From Atrichornis clamosus (Eukaryota; Chordata; Aves; Passeriformes; Menuridae): a stretch of 64,000 bases of DNA. Below the pieces are notes generated by a model. The model saw only the letters and a program-made list of their open reading frames with translations, was not told the origin of the DNA and ran no database searches. Below, one piece after another: positions 49,717-63,075 of this stretch. Position 1 is the stretch's first letter. Each line of letters begins with the position of its first letter. The stretch spans positions 62,001-126,000 of the forward strand of contig WBMZ01002704.1 of NCBI GenBank assembly GCA_013400975.1, written 5' to 3'. A program made the translations under genes and the position numbers.

Positions 49717-49802
49717 ACCAGGGTGACAGCACAAGGAAAGCGTCTGACTTGTAAAATTATCACCTATTAAGAGCAGGGAACCTCTCGACATTCAGGTCCC
49801 TG

Positions 49803-49808
49803 AATAAA
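49803..49808 (+). terminator. CCER1: CCER1 poly(A) signal
   Basis: AATAAA about 90 bp after the second stop, followed directly by a short (TA)n. No A-run typical of a retrocopy follows, which favours a resident gene over a processed pseudogene. Confidence 0.6.
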
Positions 49809-51446
49809 TATATATATATATACTTCTAATCTTGTTTCCTACTGTCTAATAATTCACATACACTGAGAGGCCTGGCAGAATATGAACCAGAAAAAGAAAA
49901 AAGTTAGCATTGCATATGCCAAAGTGGTCAAAAGTGCTACCCCAGAGATTTATTTTTAGAGACTCTCTGTTCCCTCTGGTACATGTATCCCATTCAGGAA
50001 GGTTTTTAAGAACATTACTATGTTATACTGAAAAAAGAAGGCCTAATTAGATGATTAAAATAAAAAAATCCTAACATATATTTCAGCACACATTAGAATG
50101 GAGGCTTTATTTGAACATTAGAAAAAAGAAAGAGTACTTGTTAGATAAATATACTTTTTGATATAATCAGACATTACAACCTGTTTATTGATGACTAAAA
50201 TGTGTTTTTGCATATATACATGTAAGCAAATTACATGCATCTGAAAAACAGGAGAAAAAGAATGAAAAATCCCATTGGGGTTACAGACCATGCACCTGGA
50301 CCTGTCACAAATGCTCATACCATTTTCTCTTTGCACCATGTCAATAAGACTTGGTGATATGACCTAGCCTCACTTTTTATAGTGGCTGAAATTATAGCCA
50401 GAGAAACCATCACAAATATGCTAGTATTTCCAATAGTCAAAAACTCTTGGCTTGAAAAGCAATGCTTAAGAGAGAATTATGCTGATGTGGGCTAGGGATT
50501 TAAACTGGGAACAAGGGAAAAATGTAAGTGGGAAAGGCTGTGGATCTGAATTTTAGATTTGTAGCCAAAGTTAAAATAAGGTGCCATAAACCTTTTCTAA
50601 CTTTGGTCTAAGTTGAGAGAAGGTTTAAAACTCAGTTAGTTATACTAGTATTCAATTTTTCATGTTTCTAGTGAAACCAATCACTAAATAATATAAATAA
50701 AATCAATATTAAATACAATGTTGCTATAGATGTTGATAGGTTTTCTGTGGAAACAATTATATATTAGTATATAGTTGTATATATAAAGGTACATATTTAA
50801 GTTTCTTGAATATTTTAGGTAAAATTAAGTGGCCATTTAGATCTGTGGATCTTTTTTTCTTCTTTGGGCCCTTTTCTTATTATTTCTAATTATTTAAAAA
50901 TCCTAAATGCTCTTCCTGAAGTTCACCTTTAAATCTCATAATGCTTTAATACATTTTGTTCTTCCTCCTTCACACTCTTCTTCACTACTAATTAATAGAA
51001 ACCCTCTTAAACAACCGGAACTTGAATATTTAGCAGGATGCAAATCTCTTATTTGGCAGAAAGCGTCATTTTTAGCTCCCATATCTTGATATAATCCACA
51101 AGATGATATCATGGACTGTAACAGGATAGGGTAATGAAGAGAGAGAGAAAGCAAGAGGGAGAAAAGCAAGAAAAGGTTTGATATGTCATAGACTAACAAG
51201 CAGAAACTGCTCATTCATATTAGACTTATCAAACCCTTGCTTAATTGAAAACCACGTAACTATATTCCTAAATCAATGTAATTTTCTATATTTTTATTGC
51301 CTATAAGAATGACTTCAAATTCACCAATCTTGAAGAAAACAATTTGAATAAGTGTAAGGTTTATAGCCTCATTATAGTATCTCCTTTTGGTATATTTCTG
51401 TCTTTGAAAGACAACAAAAGCTTCATAAAACTTTGGCTTATCAAAA
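49809..51446. other. non-coding DNA downstream of CCER1
   Basis: AT-rich with no recognised exon; it includes a purine-rich stretch at about 51,135-51,175. Confidence 0.5.
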
Positions 51447-52251
51447 GGGATCTTGATAGATTGCAACATTGGGCAAACATTAATGGGACGAAATTTAACA
51501 AGAACAAATGCCAGATTTTGCAACTAGGAAGAGTGATGCTGGACACAAGTATAAACAGGAGACAAGTGGCAGGAGAGCAGCCCTGCAGGAAGGGATATGG
51601 GGGTGCTGGTCAGCAGCAGGCCTGACACAGGTCAGCAGTGGGCCTTCACAGCCCTGAGGCCAAAACACATCCTGGGGGGCATCAAACACTGCATGACCAG
51701 CTGGGCAAAAGAGGAGATTGTCCTGCTGTACTCAGCTGGTGCAGCCTCACCTTGAGCATCCTGTGCATTTTTGGGTCTCACAATTTGAGAAGGATGTGAA
51801 ATCCTCGGATGCATCCAGAGGAGGGCAACAAAGTTGATGAATGGGCTGGAAGGCTGAGGTCTTTGGGCTTGTTTAGTTCAGAGAAGAGGAGGCTGTGGGG
51901 CTGTCTCATTGCATTCCACAGTTTCCCAAGGAGGGGAAGTGGAGGGGGAGGTGCTGGTCTCTTTTCCCAGGTATCCAGTAACAGGGTGCATGGTAACAGT
52001 TAAAATATGTTCAGGGTGGTTTATCCTAGACATTAGGAAGCATGTCTTTACTGACACGACAGTGAAACACTGAAAGAGGCTTCCTAGAGAGGTGGTCAAT
52101 GCTCCAGGCCTACTAGCATTTTTAAGAAGCATTTGGACAATGTTCTTAACAACATGTCTTTTCTTTTCGTCAGCCCTGAAATGGTCAGGCAGTCAAACTA
52201 GATGATCATTGCAGGTCCCTAATGTAGATATTCTACACTATTCTATTCTAA
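51447..52251 (+). mobile_element. CR1 LINE 3' part
   Basis: Starts in the CR1 reverse-transcriptase C-terminal part (IKRDLDRLQHWANINGTKFN, with breaks). It continues through 'cagaggagggcaacaaagtt', 'gacattaggaagcatgtctt' and 'tagagaggtggtcaatgctc'. It ends at 'attctacactattctattct'. Frames are shifted; it is inactive. Confidence 0.93.
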
Positions 52252-54169
52252 ATGTTGGAAGGTTAACAAAAACTGCAGTATCACAAGACCGAAAAACAGC
52301 TTCCTCAAAGGCATTTCAAATGTAGTTCTCAAGCATTTCACATTCTCATTGAGACTCTTTCTATTCAAGTTTACTTGTTGGTTTTAAAATTGAAAGATTA
52401 AGGTAAACATCTTTATTTTCTTTTATGGATAAGAAAATATTTGTCTAATTTATTTACTTTTTTGTGTAATGGCTGAATTTATATTTAAAGCAACATCAAT
52501 TAGCACTGAAAATTCAGGAAAAGAAATTTGGCTTCTTTACTCAAGGATTCTTTGATCATTGAAATACCAAGGCCCTGTGAAGCTGGAATTGCTTATTCCC
52601 TTTCTCTGTTTTGTTATCGCACTAGAAAAGATGAGAATGTAATGCACCACAGTTAATACAAAATATTTATTCTAGTATACAGTCGAATGAGTTCAAATTA
52701 TTACAGTGTATTTTCTCCATTTACAGTCTACAAGTTGCATATTATCTTCTTGGAACCCTGATGCTGTACTGCTCACATGTTGCCATGCAGGGGACTGCTT
52801 TAAAAGATTCTGAATATAAGTTCAGTTATAACCTTGAAATGCTTTTCTTCAAACTTAATTCTGCCATTATATATATATATATGTATATATATAATTAATC
52901 TTTCAGAAGTGCTTGTAATCTGGCAATAAAACTGTTTAAATCCCAAGCTTTGAATATCGGAATTTTTCATCTCTTTCATCTGCTTTTGTGATAGAATTGG
53001 GAAAAGCAGCTCTGTGGTACTGCTCAATAATATGGCAGACTATGGTTTAAATATTGAATTTTTGTCTAAAACACTACAGTTGTTAGAGGAGAGCTGTTCA
53101 GGAATATTATTTTATCTTAAGTGCATAAGGAAAAATTTGTGGATTTTTAATTTACTGCTGTGAATTGGAGAAAGGAAAAAGATAGAAAGTAGAAAATGTT
53201 CTTTCAATAGCAAAGAGTCTGGGCAAATTCTGTTAAAGGGATCTATAATGGTATAATTGTACCATATATATGGTATATAATGGTATCCCAAGTGGGTGTA
53301 AGTTAGACATAGGGATTTCTAGTAAAAAAACCATAGCTGAGAGAAAATAACAGCTTCTTCCTCTCCCTTCCCCCTCCCTTTTTTTTTTTTTTAATGCTGG
53401 CTAATATAGAAAAATAGTTTGCTCTAACGTACTTTCACTGATAAGAGCATGAAGCAACCCTAATTTTATGGCAACATTTTGAATTAATCTTATTTATCAA
53501 ACTACAATTTGTATTTAAGTTCTCCAGACCACCAGTATCTAATAATTTCAAGTTGATGTCTAAATACTTTCAAATATGTGGCACATCACCAGAAGGAGAT
53601 TTCATAAGCCTCCCAAATAACATTTCTTAATGTCTCCCCAAATACATACTTCCTGAAACATGAATTTATTGTGAACTAGTGTCTTAATAAGTATTTCTGA
53701 TGACATCTGGTGATGCATAAAGATCAGCTTGGTGTTTACACTAAAAGAGCTCATTACATAAAAATCTAAATCACTAATATTTTTACTGTATATAATATAT
53801 ACTCAATTTAGTAAATGCTATGAATGCCATTAATGACAGTCCACAGATCTGGCAATATTCTCTATCGCACACTAATGAAGAAACAAGACTATTTTTACTA
53901 TTCCTTCTACCCTGATAGTGGGGCTTGAGAAGAGAGACCTATTCTTCATTTATTCAATGGGACATTGACAGAACTAGTTATGACTTTCTACTCCTTCTGT
54001 CTGGGAGTGGATCATACAAGCAGCACAGCAACATGGTCTCTTCCTTTCCATGGTCTTATGTGCCAGAGACAAGAGATCAGGCTGATCAGTGTTTCATTTT
54101 AGGTATTACACGCAAAGAGTGACCAAATATAAGTTGAGAAGAACTTACAGTCACTAGTTCAGGATTTTG
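52252..54169. other. non-coding DNA between two CR1 copies
   Basis: AT-rich, with (TA)n at about 52,869-52,892, a 16-bp perfect palindrome TACCATATATATGGTA at 53,260-53,275, and a pyrimidine tract with T14 at about 53,353-53,392. Confidence 0.55.
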
Positions 54170-54529
54170 CTAAAGGGAAGAGAAGGTTGAGGGAGACCTT
54201 ATGAATGTATGTGAACATCCCGTGGGGGCAGTACAGAAGACAGAGCTGGAGATTCTTAGTGGTGTGCGAGAGGTGACCAGGAGCAATGGGCACAAATTGA
54301 AATGCAAGCAATTTCATGTAAATATGAGAAATACTGACCACCTCAGTGCGGGTGGTCAAACACTGAGACAAATGCAAAGAGAGATTGTAGAATCTCCATC
54401 TCTGGATCTGCAAGACCTGATTGGGCACAGTCCTGGGCAACTTGTTCTAGTAGACCTTGCTTTGAGCATTAGAGTTTGTCTCAACAATCTCCAAAGGGAT
54501 GTCAGCCTCAGCCATTTTGTGATTCTGTA
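54170..54529 (+). mobile_element. CR1 LINE 3' part, diverged subfamily
   Basis: Recognisable steps are 'gttgagggagaccttatg', 'caatgggcacaaattgaaat', 'cactgagacaaatgcaaaga' and the end 'cagccattttgtgattctgt'. The 3'UTR differs from that of the copies at 2.4 and 48.1 kb, so it is another CR1 subfamily. Confidence 0.86.
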
Positions 54530-56925
54530 AGCACTTTAACTTGTCTGTATTTTTGTCCTTTGGCAACACAGATTAGTTGATAATCACTACTTTACTAAAT
54601 GTGCGATTCCACTAAAAAGACAGCTCCAAACCATTAATGATAGCATGGTACTGCTCCCTTTCATTTACCTTACTACTTATCATGAATGAACTTTTCAAAA
54701 AGCAATAAAATTCCTGCAGGAATTATAGTTTAAATGGGAAGTGTGGCTTAGAATATACATCTGAAATGTAAACATTAAACAGTGCTTGTAATAGTTAGCA
54801 AATTATGCCACACAGATTTAAGAAATTGCAATGTTAAGGATATGCTTAAAAGAAATCCAAACAATATAAATTTGGGTTTGGTTTGGCGTTTTTTTGCAAA
54901 TGAGATATCTGCAGGATTTATATTCTATTATGTATTGATATCATTACAAAAAACCAAGAATCATTCTTCAAAATCCATGAAATATAACCTGGGACTGCAA
55001 AGCCCCAGACTGATTATCATTCTCTCTGACTCCTGTTATTGCTATATGAGACTAGAGATTTGGGCACCTTGCTTTGACAGATGTTTAGGAGATGAGTATT
55101 CAGAATCTGAAAGTGATATAGTTATTTACAAAGATTGCAATTAAATTACTACATGAAAAAAGTAAAATGCACAAAGCACTGTGGTGCAGCTAGGTATATC
55201 AGCAATATGGTGTTTGGTACCATTTTGGCCTGAATGAACTTGTGCTTTTCTAAGCAAAACCTGGAGTTAACAAGGGTTGGAGAACATTCAAAGCTGGCAG
55301 TCTGGATGAGGCCATCTTATTTAGGGTGGGAAGGGATGCGAGCTATATAGAATTAAGCTATGCTGTGTCAGTTGGTCTCAAGTCCAAATGCAGCTTCAGA
55401 GACCTTGTTGCTATCTGTATGTCTTTCCTTCCCTTGTTTGAGCCACTTTTTCTCTCCTCCTGGTTCAAATTTTCTCCTTGGTAGCAGCACAATATTAAGC
55501 TTCCTATTCTGAATTTAGTTCACAGCCTCAACTCAGCCTGCAACAGATCAGAACTGTCCAAATCCACTTGAACTCCTTCCAACTCTGCCCTGGATTATGG
55601 GCTGGTACATGTGTCCCTGTGGATATCATTTGTGTACTCAGAGCAAGTAGAAACTTCAGCCAAATGGTAAAACCTTTGCAAGCCTCCTATAGGCATAATT
55701 AAATTGTGCTTTCTTTAAAGATTCATAAATGGAAGAAAACATAGTGATTTTTTTTTTTTCATTCACAACAGAAGAGGTGCATCCTAAAATAAAAGCCATA
55801 TTTCAGCTCAACATCAAGTTCCTGCTCTTTAGATGAAGTGCAGGAAGTTGACAAAGAAGGAGTACAAGGGTTTTTGACAGGGACATGACATCTTTTCATA
55901 GTCTTATTCTCAGAAACAGCTAAAATAAATTTGGTTATAAATGTTCCAAAAATTAAAACTGAAGAATGTACCCAACATGGAAAACTTTGGTCCATGCTCA
56001 GTTACAAACACATGAAGACAGGGTACTGTAGCGACAATTACAACTGATAATAGGCAATGCTTAAAATTACAAGCAAGTGAACTACCAAAAAACCTGCACA
56101 CACATGAAATAATTGTTCCCCATGAAATTACACCTGAATAAAAACATATTCTAAGAACACAACAGGATACCAGGATGAAATAAACAACTTTGGTCTGTGC
56201 CAAAGTTTCCATACCTAAACCTGAGATGGGAAGCATCCCACATCTTTAGACATCTACAACATCAGAAGCTGTCCCCTCCAGGGCTTTAAGAACATGGTGC
56301 AGACACAAAAGGAAAGAAAAATGAGCTTCAGCCCTGAAAGTATAAAATAGATTCTTTAGGTCACACTGAGCTCAGCTCCATGCCTCATCTACAGCATGGC
56401 TGGCTTTAGCCCCAGAAGCAAAAGGTGGTTTCTGAGGCATTATGGAGTTTAAATTACTGTAACATTTTGATAGACTATGGAAATATGCATTATGGAAATA
56501 TCAGCAGGATGCAGTGTTTACCTATCCACTACTTCAGATGCCCACAGAAAGTTTTTTTAGTCTAGGTAAGAACAGGCTGTACAGAGCCATGAGTTATGAT
56601 GGTTTCAGTTGGAGGACCAGACAGGCTATGATACCCAGCTGTGATAAATTTGAGATCCCAGTACTGCACCGTTTCTTCAGAACTGTGGCTTGAACTGCCT
56701 ACTTATCTTTTAAAATGCTTTTCAATGAGAAACATTTGGCTTGAAATCCTTAAGTAATTACAGAGCCAGCATAATGACACAACAAGACAGGGTGCATTAG
56801 CCAAACTAAACATGGCAGATTTGGGGGGGAGGTTGTTGTGGTGTTGTGCTGTTGGGTTTTGGTTTTGTTCTTTTATTCCTTCCGTATATGAGTAATTTCC
56901 AGCCCCTGCATTTTGCTCTTGCCTT
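54530..56925. other. non-coding DNA, no gene recognised
   Basis: AT-rich. A 120-codon frame at 54,782-55,144 and a 108-codon minus frame at 55,910-56,236 have no domain and are taken as chance. Confidence 0.5.
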
Positions 56926-57200
56926 TCAGGAAGCGTTGCTCCCGGGTCCTTTGCAAAGGGCTGGCGAGCCGGGGCTGCTCCCGGCCGGCGGCGCTGCGCG
57001 CCCGGGAACGCAGGAAGGCGGACGCGGCGCTGGGAAAGAGATGGCTCCTGCTTCTTGTGCCAGCTCCGGCAGCACCGCCTCTCTGCCTCTCCCTTCCAGC
57101 CAGGCCGCGGGGCTTTTCCAGCTGCGGCACGGTTCCAGTGCATTCAGGAAGGTGCGAAACGGGAGCAGAGGCATTTCATCACTGCCAGTTTAACAAGTAT
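56926..57200. promoter_or_regulatory. CpG-rich patch, possible CpG island promoter
   Basis: About 25 CpGs fall in some 250 bp, in sharp contrast to flanks with almost none. The densest part is 56,950-57,040 (cccggccggcggcgctgcgc). Overlapping open frames of 82-146 codons on both strands follow from the low stop frequency of GC-rich DNA and are not evidence of coding. In vertebrates such patches often mark promoters, including those of long non-coding RNAs. No adjoining gene is recognised. Confidence 0.45.
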
Positions 57201-60200
57201 TTGTCACGGCGAAAGTGGCAAGCCCGTTGCAGAAAAATGTTTTATTTGTGATTGTAGCTTTTTTGTCAGATCCAAGCTTTCATTCCTGGCACTGAAACCC
57301 TTCTCTGTTCAGCAGAGCTTTTAGCACCAAGCGACTGCAGCCTGAAAAGAACAGATTAAGCTCAAAATATCCTTTCGATTTCCCTGACAAATGGCACCTG
57401 GGCACTTAAGCACTACATTATTTGGGAACGGAAGGGATAGTCATTTTAAGACAAGTCCTAAATAGTTTAATAGCCTTAATACTTAAGAGACAAAATAGTT
57501 CAAGAAAGCATGAATAATCTGCCCTCAACCATGTAAAACCTGAATTTCAGTCTCCGCTCCAGTCCTGGCACTCTGAATGGTGATAAGTGAGTTGCCAAAC
57601 TATCTTAAACTTTGATTGTTCTACAGACAAAATAACAGTCTTTTACTTGAGGCTACCAGATATGCCGGTGTGTTTAATCCATTCATAAATTGTTTTGAAA
57701 AGTCTGGATGCACACTGTAAATAAAAATGTCCATTTATCCAGGGGTCATCCCAGCTCTTATTTCACGTCGGGAGTATTTTTAACACTGAGAAGCTGAGAA
57801 GCAAGAACTGAAAAACAGGAGAAAAGGCTGGTTTCAGCCCCAAAGAGGATTGAGGGTTGGGAGTGGGAGGAGAAAAATTTGAAGCCAGTGAAAAGCATCA
57901 ACCTCCTGAATCTCACTGCTGGTGGGAGTAGTACAAGTAGCTTTCCATCTGCTCAGCTCTAGTATGCAGAGCTAGTCAGAGTCCAACAGAGCATTTTCCC
58001 GCTTGAAAACACAGTTTGTCAAAATTGAAGTGTAGTTCAGGTTCACAATGACAAATTGTCATTGTTTAGAAAATAACAATGGTGACAGAGGGGAGATTCT
58101 GGTAAAAGCAAAACAGAACCTGCTCTGGTTTTGTTTCCAAATAATTTTTCATTTCTGTTAGCATGACTTTGGGGAAAATGAATTATCTGTAAGTGGTAAG
58201 ACCAGGGTCAAGTTACCTCATATACCCCAAAAGACTGCTCAAAATGACCATTGTATTCCACTGCCATGTTTTCTGGATACACCACAAAGGGTGCATAAAA
58301 GCTACTTTAGAAATGCTTTGGAGATTGAAAAAAAAAAAAAATCCACACAGTGACTTTTTAAAATTTCATTACCTCTATGGAATAGAGCTTGAGAGCACAA
58401 AACAATCCTGAATTCATGAAGTACCGGGATTATTTTATGCCCATAGCCTGAAAAATAGAGAGATTTGTTTATGAAAGTGCCTTAAACTGGTGCAATATGC
58501 CCCTGAATTTGGCAAATTTTGATACCAAAAAAATGGTTTTACCATTCTAGGGCTGAATTTTCTCCCTTTTAGGCTCAGCAAATTAAAGGCTAGAGATATC
58601 TTTGCTCTTAAATGTGGAAGAAAACCTACTTATAATCAATTATCTGAGGAGGCAGTGACAAATCAAAATATAACAGTAACTTTCAGACAAAGGGCGTGCT
58701 TGGCCAGAAAATGTCTGAGATCATGGAAGATTCATGAGGACTTCAAGCACAGAGTAAAAACAATAAACCATTCTCCTCAGAAGTTTTTCTCTTCATAACA
58801 TCTCTTCTTCCATAGGTAATCACGCTTATGCAGACTTTTTAAAGGCTAACAAATCGATCAGTTTGCTGTAGGTTTTCAGCATAATGGAAGGTGCAACAAA
58901 ATTATTCTACTCTTTGAGTGGCTTCATGGGAAGGAAGTGCCTCTAACTGCCTGGGGAGCTAAAGTGCCTGGCTATATTTTATCTCCTCTCCCTGCCCTCA
59001 GCACCCAGCCCACGATAGCAGGCAGCTAAGTAGTTTGCTAGATAAATTACAAAAACCCCAAACATCAAACTTAATTTTGAGGCTATATTAATAAGGGTGC
59101 CATTTATATCAGTGAAACTCTGTCACTTCATACAGATATACATGTCATCCACATTATTTAAAATGCATGCAGATTTGTCTTGATCTTTCCACCAACTTTT
59201 TCTGCCGTCTTGCCTAATTATCAAAGTGATGTCTTGCCTCTAGAGGGAAAGTAATTTGATATGTTTTTCTAGTTGCTGCAGTAGCTGAGTCATAATACAT
59301 GGTTTGTGAAATTACATCCTTTCTTTGGTGATGGCAATAAGATAGAGGGAGCTGCATGAATTAGTATATATGTAGGAGAGTTTCAGAGAAGAGAAAGATT
59401 TTGCCAAGGTAAAGTCTACTTTTAATCCACAGAAGTATCTCTGCTGAGAAAAGAGGACTAAAAAACCCACTGGCAAACTAATGGTTTTGGCAGAACATTT
59501 CTCCTGGAAACATGCTTCAGTGTGAATTGTCTCTAAAAAAAACTTCTTAGATAATATATTAAAGTAGCTTGAAAGTACTTCTTGTACATTTTTACATCCC
59601 TAAGCACGTACTTGCAGAGAATCATGTTTAAAAAACCCAGGATTTCTTTAAGAAGATGGCTAATTAGGACAGACATGTCCAAAAATTACATAACTGCTGT
59701 AATATACTGAAAAAAAAATCTTCAAGAGGAATTTTTTTTACTTCTTTTTTAGCAATTAATCTTTTAAATAAATGCCTATACTGATTAAGATAGCTATCTT
59801 GGCCAAATAATTAATTAAGAAAGCAATCAAACAGAAGGCATAAGCGAAGAAAATTCTGTGACTGGAGGGCTTTTTAATGCTGCACATGTTCCTACCAGTC
59901 AGCATTTCCTTTGAAAGGCTGGAACACCCTTGTTTGCTCTTTAGTGACAGATTAAGCACAGATGGCAATTCAACAGTCTTGTCTGCACATGTTGGCCCAG
60001 AGAACGTGACCTGCATCTGTTTTAAGCAAGAGACTAATGTGTTTGCTCAAGACACCAGCAGGCATTGCTGAGTAATCATTCGATTCACGCGAGAGCCTCT
60101 TTTCTTGCATCTGAGACTTTTGCAATGTGGAAGAGCAGGTGTTTGTATGTGCTTGCTCTAGGTTGAAAGATGGCTTTCTGGAACATGGCTGAAATTTCTG

Positions 60201-62559
60201 TTTTGAGAGGTTTTTGTGGAGAACGTGAAAATGAGCATGTTATGTTTTAGAGAAAGGTTAGTGGATGTTATGCCACAAAAATTTGTTCTTAATATTTAAA
60301 GGCAGCAGGCCATCATTCAAATGTGCATTTTAAATGAAAATGAAAATATTTGTTGCAAGTCTGAGAATATTTATTCTGTAGAGGTACTACATTATTTGCA
60401 GACCAGTATTTTTTGTGAAGTAAACACAAATCTACATATAGCAAGTTTGTCATCAAACTAGCAAACGAAGCCCCTATAAAGTTTCCTTATTGTGTAAATT
60501 TCTCTGCAACACTGGATAAAACTTAGCACATACTTTGTCCTTTGTTCACAAAACTGCTAAGATGTAATTAACATGGAAAATAAAGACTTTGTGGATTTTC
60601 TGGAAAGAATTCTAAAGTATTCCCCCAGAGATATCAGAAAATATGAGATCCTAATAGCCAATGTTGGCTTTATTTGGGTTTTTTTTTTTAAACCTCAATG
60701 AAATCTTCACCTTGTGTGTAGCATTTAAACAATTACTATTACAAAAAAAGATTGTGTGGTCACATTTTGAAGAGTTGCTCAAACATCAATAGGAATTGCT
60801 CTCTGTGTCACAAGGTACCTTTTTTCAAAATCAGTTTTATGTTTTCTTCTTCCACTTTGATAATATTGCTTCAGAACAGGATATGGTCACAAAATGTAAA
60901 TTTGGAGGTGTTATGGCAGAAAGGCTGAGGACTGCATCACAACAATATGGAGAAACTTTTTTTTTGATAATTTAGGGAAAATTGCAAATTTTAGGCATTT
61001 TTGTTGTCAGATTATATACATTGCTTTCAAGGAAAAGAAATTTCATAATCTTCAGGCAATTGAGTTAGCACAACCTGCAATTCAGCAGTTAATTTTAATA
61101 CCAATAAATTTACTTTTAAAAATCTATTCATAAAACTCTTTAAACTCACAAATAGAATTAACTTGAAGTTCAGTCTTAAGAGACTTATAATTTAACAGGT
61201 TTTTGCAATCCTTACCACTCTTTTTGCATTATTTTTTCACTACTGCTTTACAAGAAGGACAGATATAAATTCTACAGTTTCAGGAACTAAGTACAGGAGG
61301 TTTTGGAGTTGGAATGTTAAATCGTTTCTTGATACAAAACTCCTGAAGCACATCCTTGCACTCTAATCAATGTCTCAGTACACAATTCTCCTAAAACCAA
61401 GCTAAATATTTTTTTTGTCAATTTTCAGCATTAAATACTTCCAATTTAATGAAAAATCAATATTTTTTCCCAGAGGTGGTGGTTGAACCAGGTAATATTT
61501 TTTCTTCTGAAGTCAAACTGTGGAGCCAAATGGCAAGACACAATTATTATGACTAAGGAAAATCCCTGTCCACATTTTCTACTTTCCTTGGGAGATATTT
61601 TTGGGAAAAAAATTATAAGAGCCTGACTCTCATTTTTTACATGTAACTTGCTCTTCAGTAAAAAGTGGCAGAAAATTAAAACTTTAAATTTGAAGATCAC
61701 ATCATTGACTACCTTATTTTAAAAGAAAGATGAGTAATAATCATTGAAAGTGTCTGCAGTGTCCCTATCTTAATGAATCAAGAAGTCTTTACCTAATAAA
61801 TGCTGTTACTTGGAACAGTTGGAACAGATGGTTAGATTATTTTTTTGATTTTTTTTTCATAAAGACAAAAATAAAGTACTAGTGGGGTCATATGTAAATC
61901 TTTTAAGTTTTAGATTTTGTGAACCGAATCTACTGTTTAAGTTAACAAAGCTATTAAGAATTATTTTCCCAGTAATTTAAAGCCTGTGTTCCCTTCCACT
62001 CCAAGGTTTAATTTACTTTTTTATTACCTTAAAAAAACCCCTGTGTTATACATTATGTGAAAAATAACACCTGCTCTAGCAAATGATTTTTGCAAGTGGT
62101 GCCACATACCTTACCAGCATGAGTATCAGGGATATTCTTAGCGAATACAAACTATCATTCCAATCAACTTAGTGTTGCCAGAACTACTTACTTGACCTGA
62201 GGTTATGACTAACAAATGTCACACTGAATACACTGATTAGTTATTAGAATTTTAACAAAGACTGCTATTTCGCTAACTACCAGACCAAGCTCACTGAAAC
62301 AAAAAAATTCAACACACAAACTTTACATTAACTACCATAACAGTGATCTCTTTTTTTGTCATGAACAAAAATAAAATAAATTCTGTTCAAAACCAGGTTG
62401 TAGAAACCTGTGTATTGACATCACCAGCCTCAGGGTACACCAGGCTTGCCAAAGCAAAATGCTTTGAAACATTTTGTTTTCAGCTCCTCTCCTTCTATTC
62501 TTTTCAAGTATGTGCTACTCATCAACCACTGTGTTTATAATACAGGAGTTATCCAGGAC
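57201..62559. other. non-coding DNA, no gene recognised
   Basis: About 5.4 kb of AT-rich DNA without a recognised exon or repeat family. Scattered T or A runs occur, for example at about 60,680-60,690. Confidence 0.5.
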
Positions 62560-63000
62560 AAGCTACAGGTTGTGGGTAAACCCTCCCAACTGTATGTCCT
62601 GTCTGACCTCAGCCAAGAAACACCCCTAACTAGTGTAGAGAAGACAGACATGTCCAGGACCTGCTGCCCGCAGAGCTTGTTGGCCTGGGCCTGCACTAAG
62701 CCTGCCACTATCCATGATGGTGCTGAGCCTCACAAGAGGGCCAGACCAGGGCCTGTGTATGCTGAGGTGAGGCCAGTTATCTTTGCCAGCTCTTGCACAG
62801 GTCTGTCACCTTACCCTGGCCCTCAGACAGCAGGACATGTAACCATTTCCAACACCACAATCTGTCCTTGTGCAGGATATGACCCTGCTGCAGCAGGATC
62901 TGAAAATTGCAGTCACAATGCAAGAAATAGGACTCCAGGGCTGTGTTATAGCTGGCACTCTGGTATCCCAAGCTACATTCCTGCATGCTAACCCTTTCCT
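62560..63000. other. unidentified GC-richer segment
   Basis: This has higher G+C than its surroundings and overlapping frames on both strands, the longest 181 codons from 62,446 to 62,991 (+). The predicted peptide is rich in Cys, Pro and Thr but shows no domain. It abuts a CR1 copy, so an unrecognised LTR or an old repeat is more likely than a gene. Confidence 0.35.
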
Positions 63001-63075
63001 AAGATGAAATTTATGATAGTGCAAAGGACCCTATAGATGGAGCCTTCACCATTTGGAATTAAGAAACCTGAAAAG

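Noticed and set aside
56703..57324. Overlapping ORFs in the CpG-rich patch
   Set aside because: Five or more frames on both strands are open at once, which is a composition effect; none has a domain.
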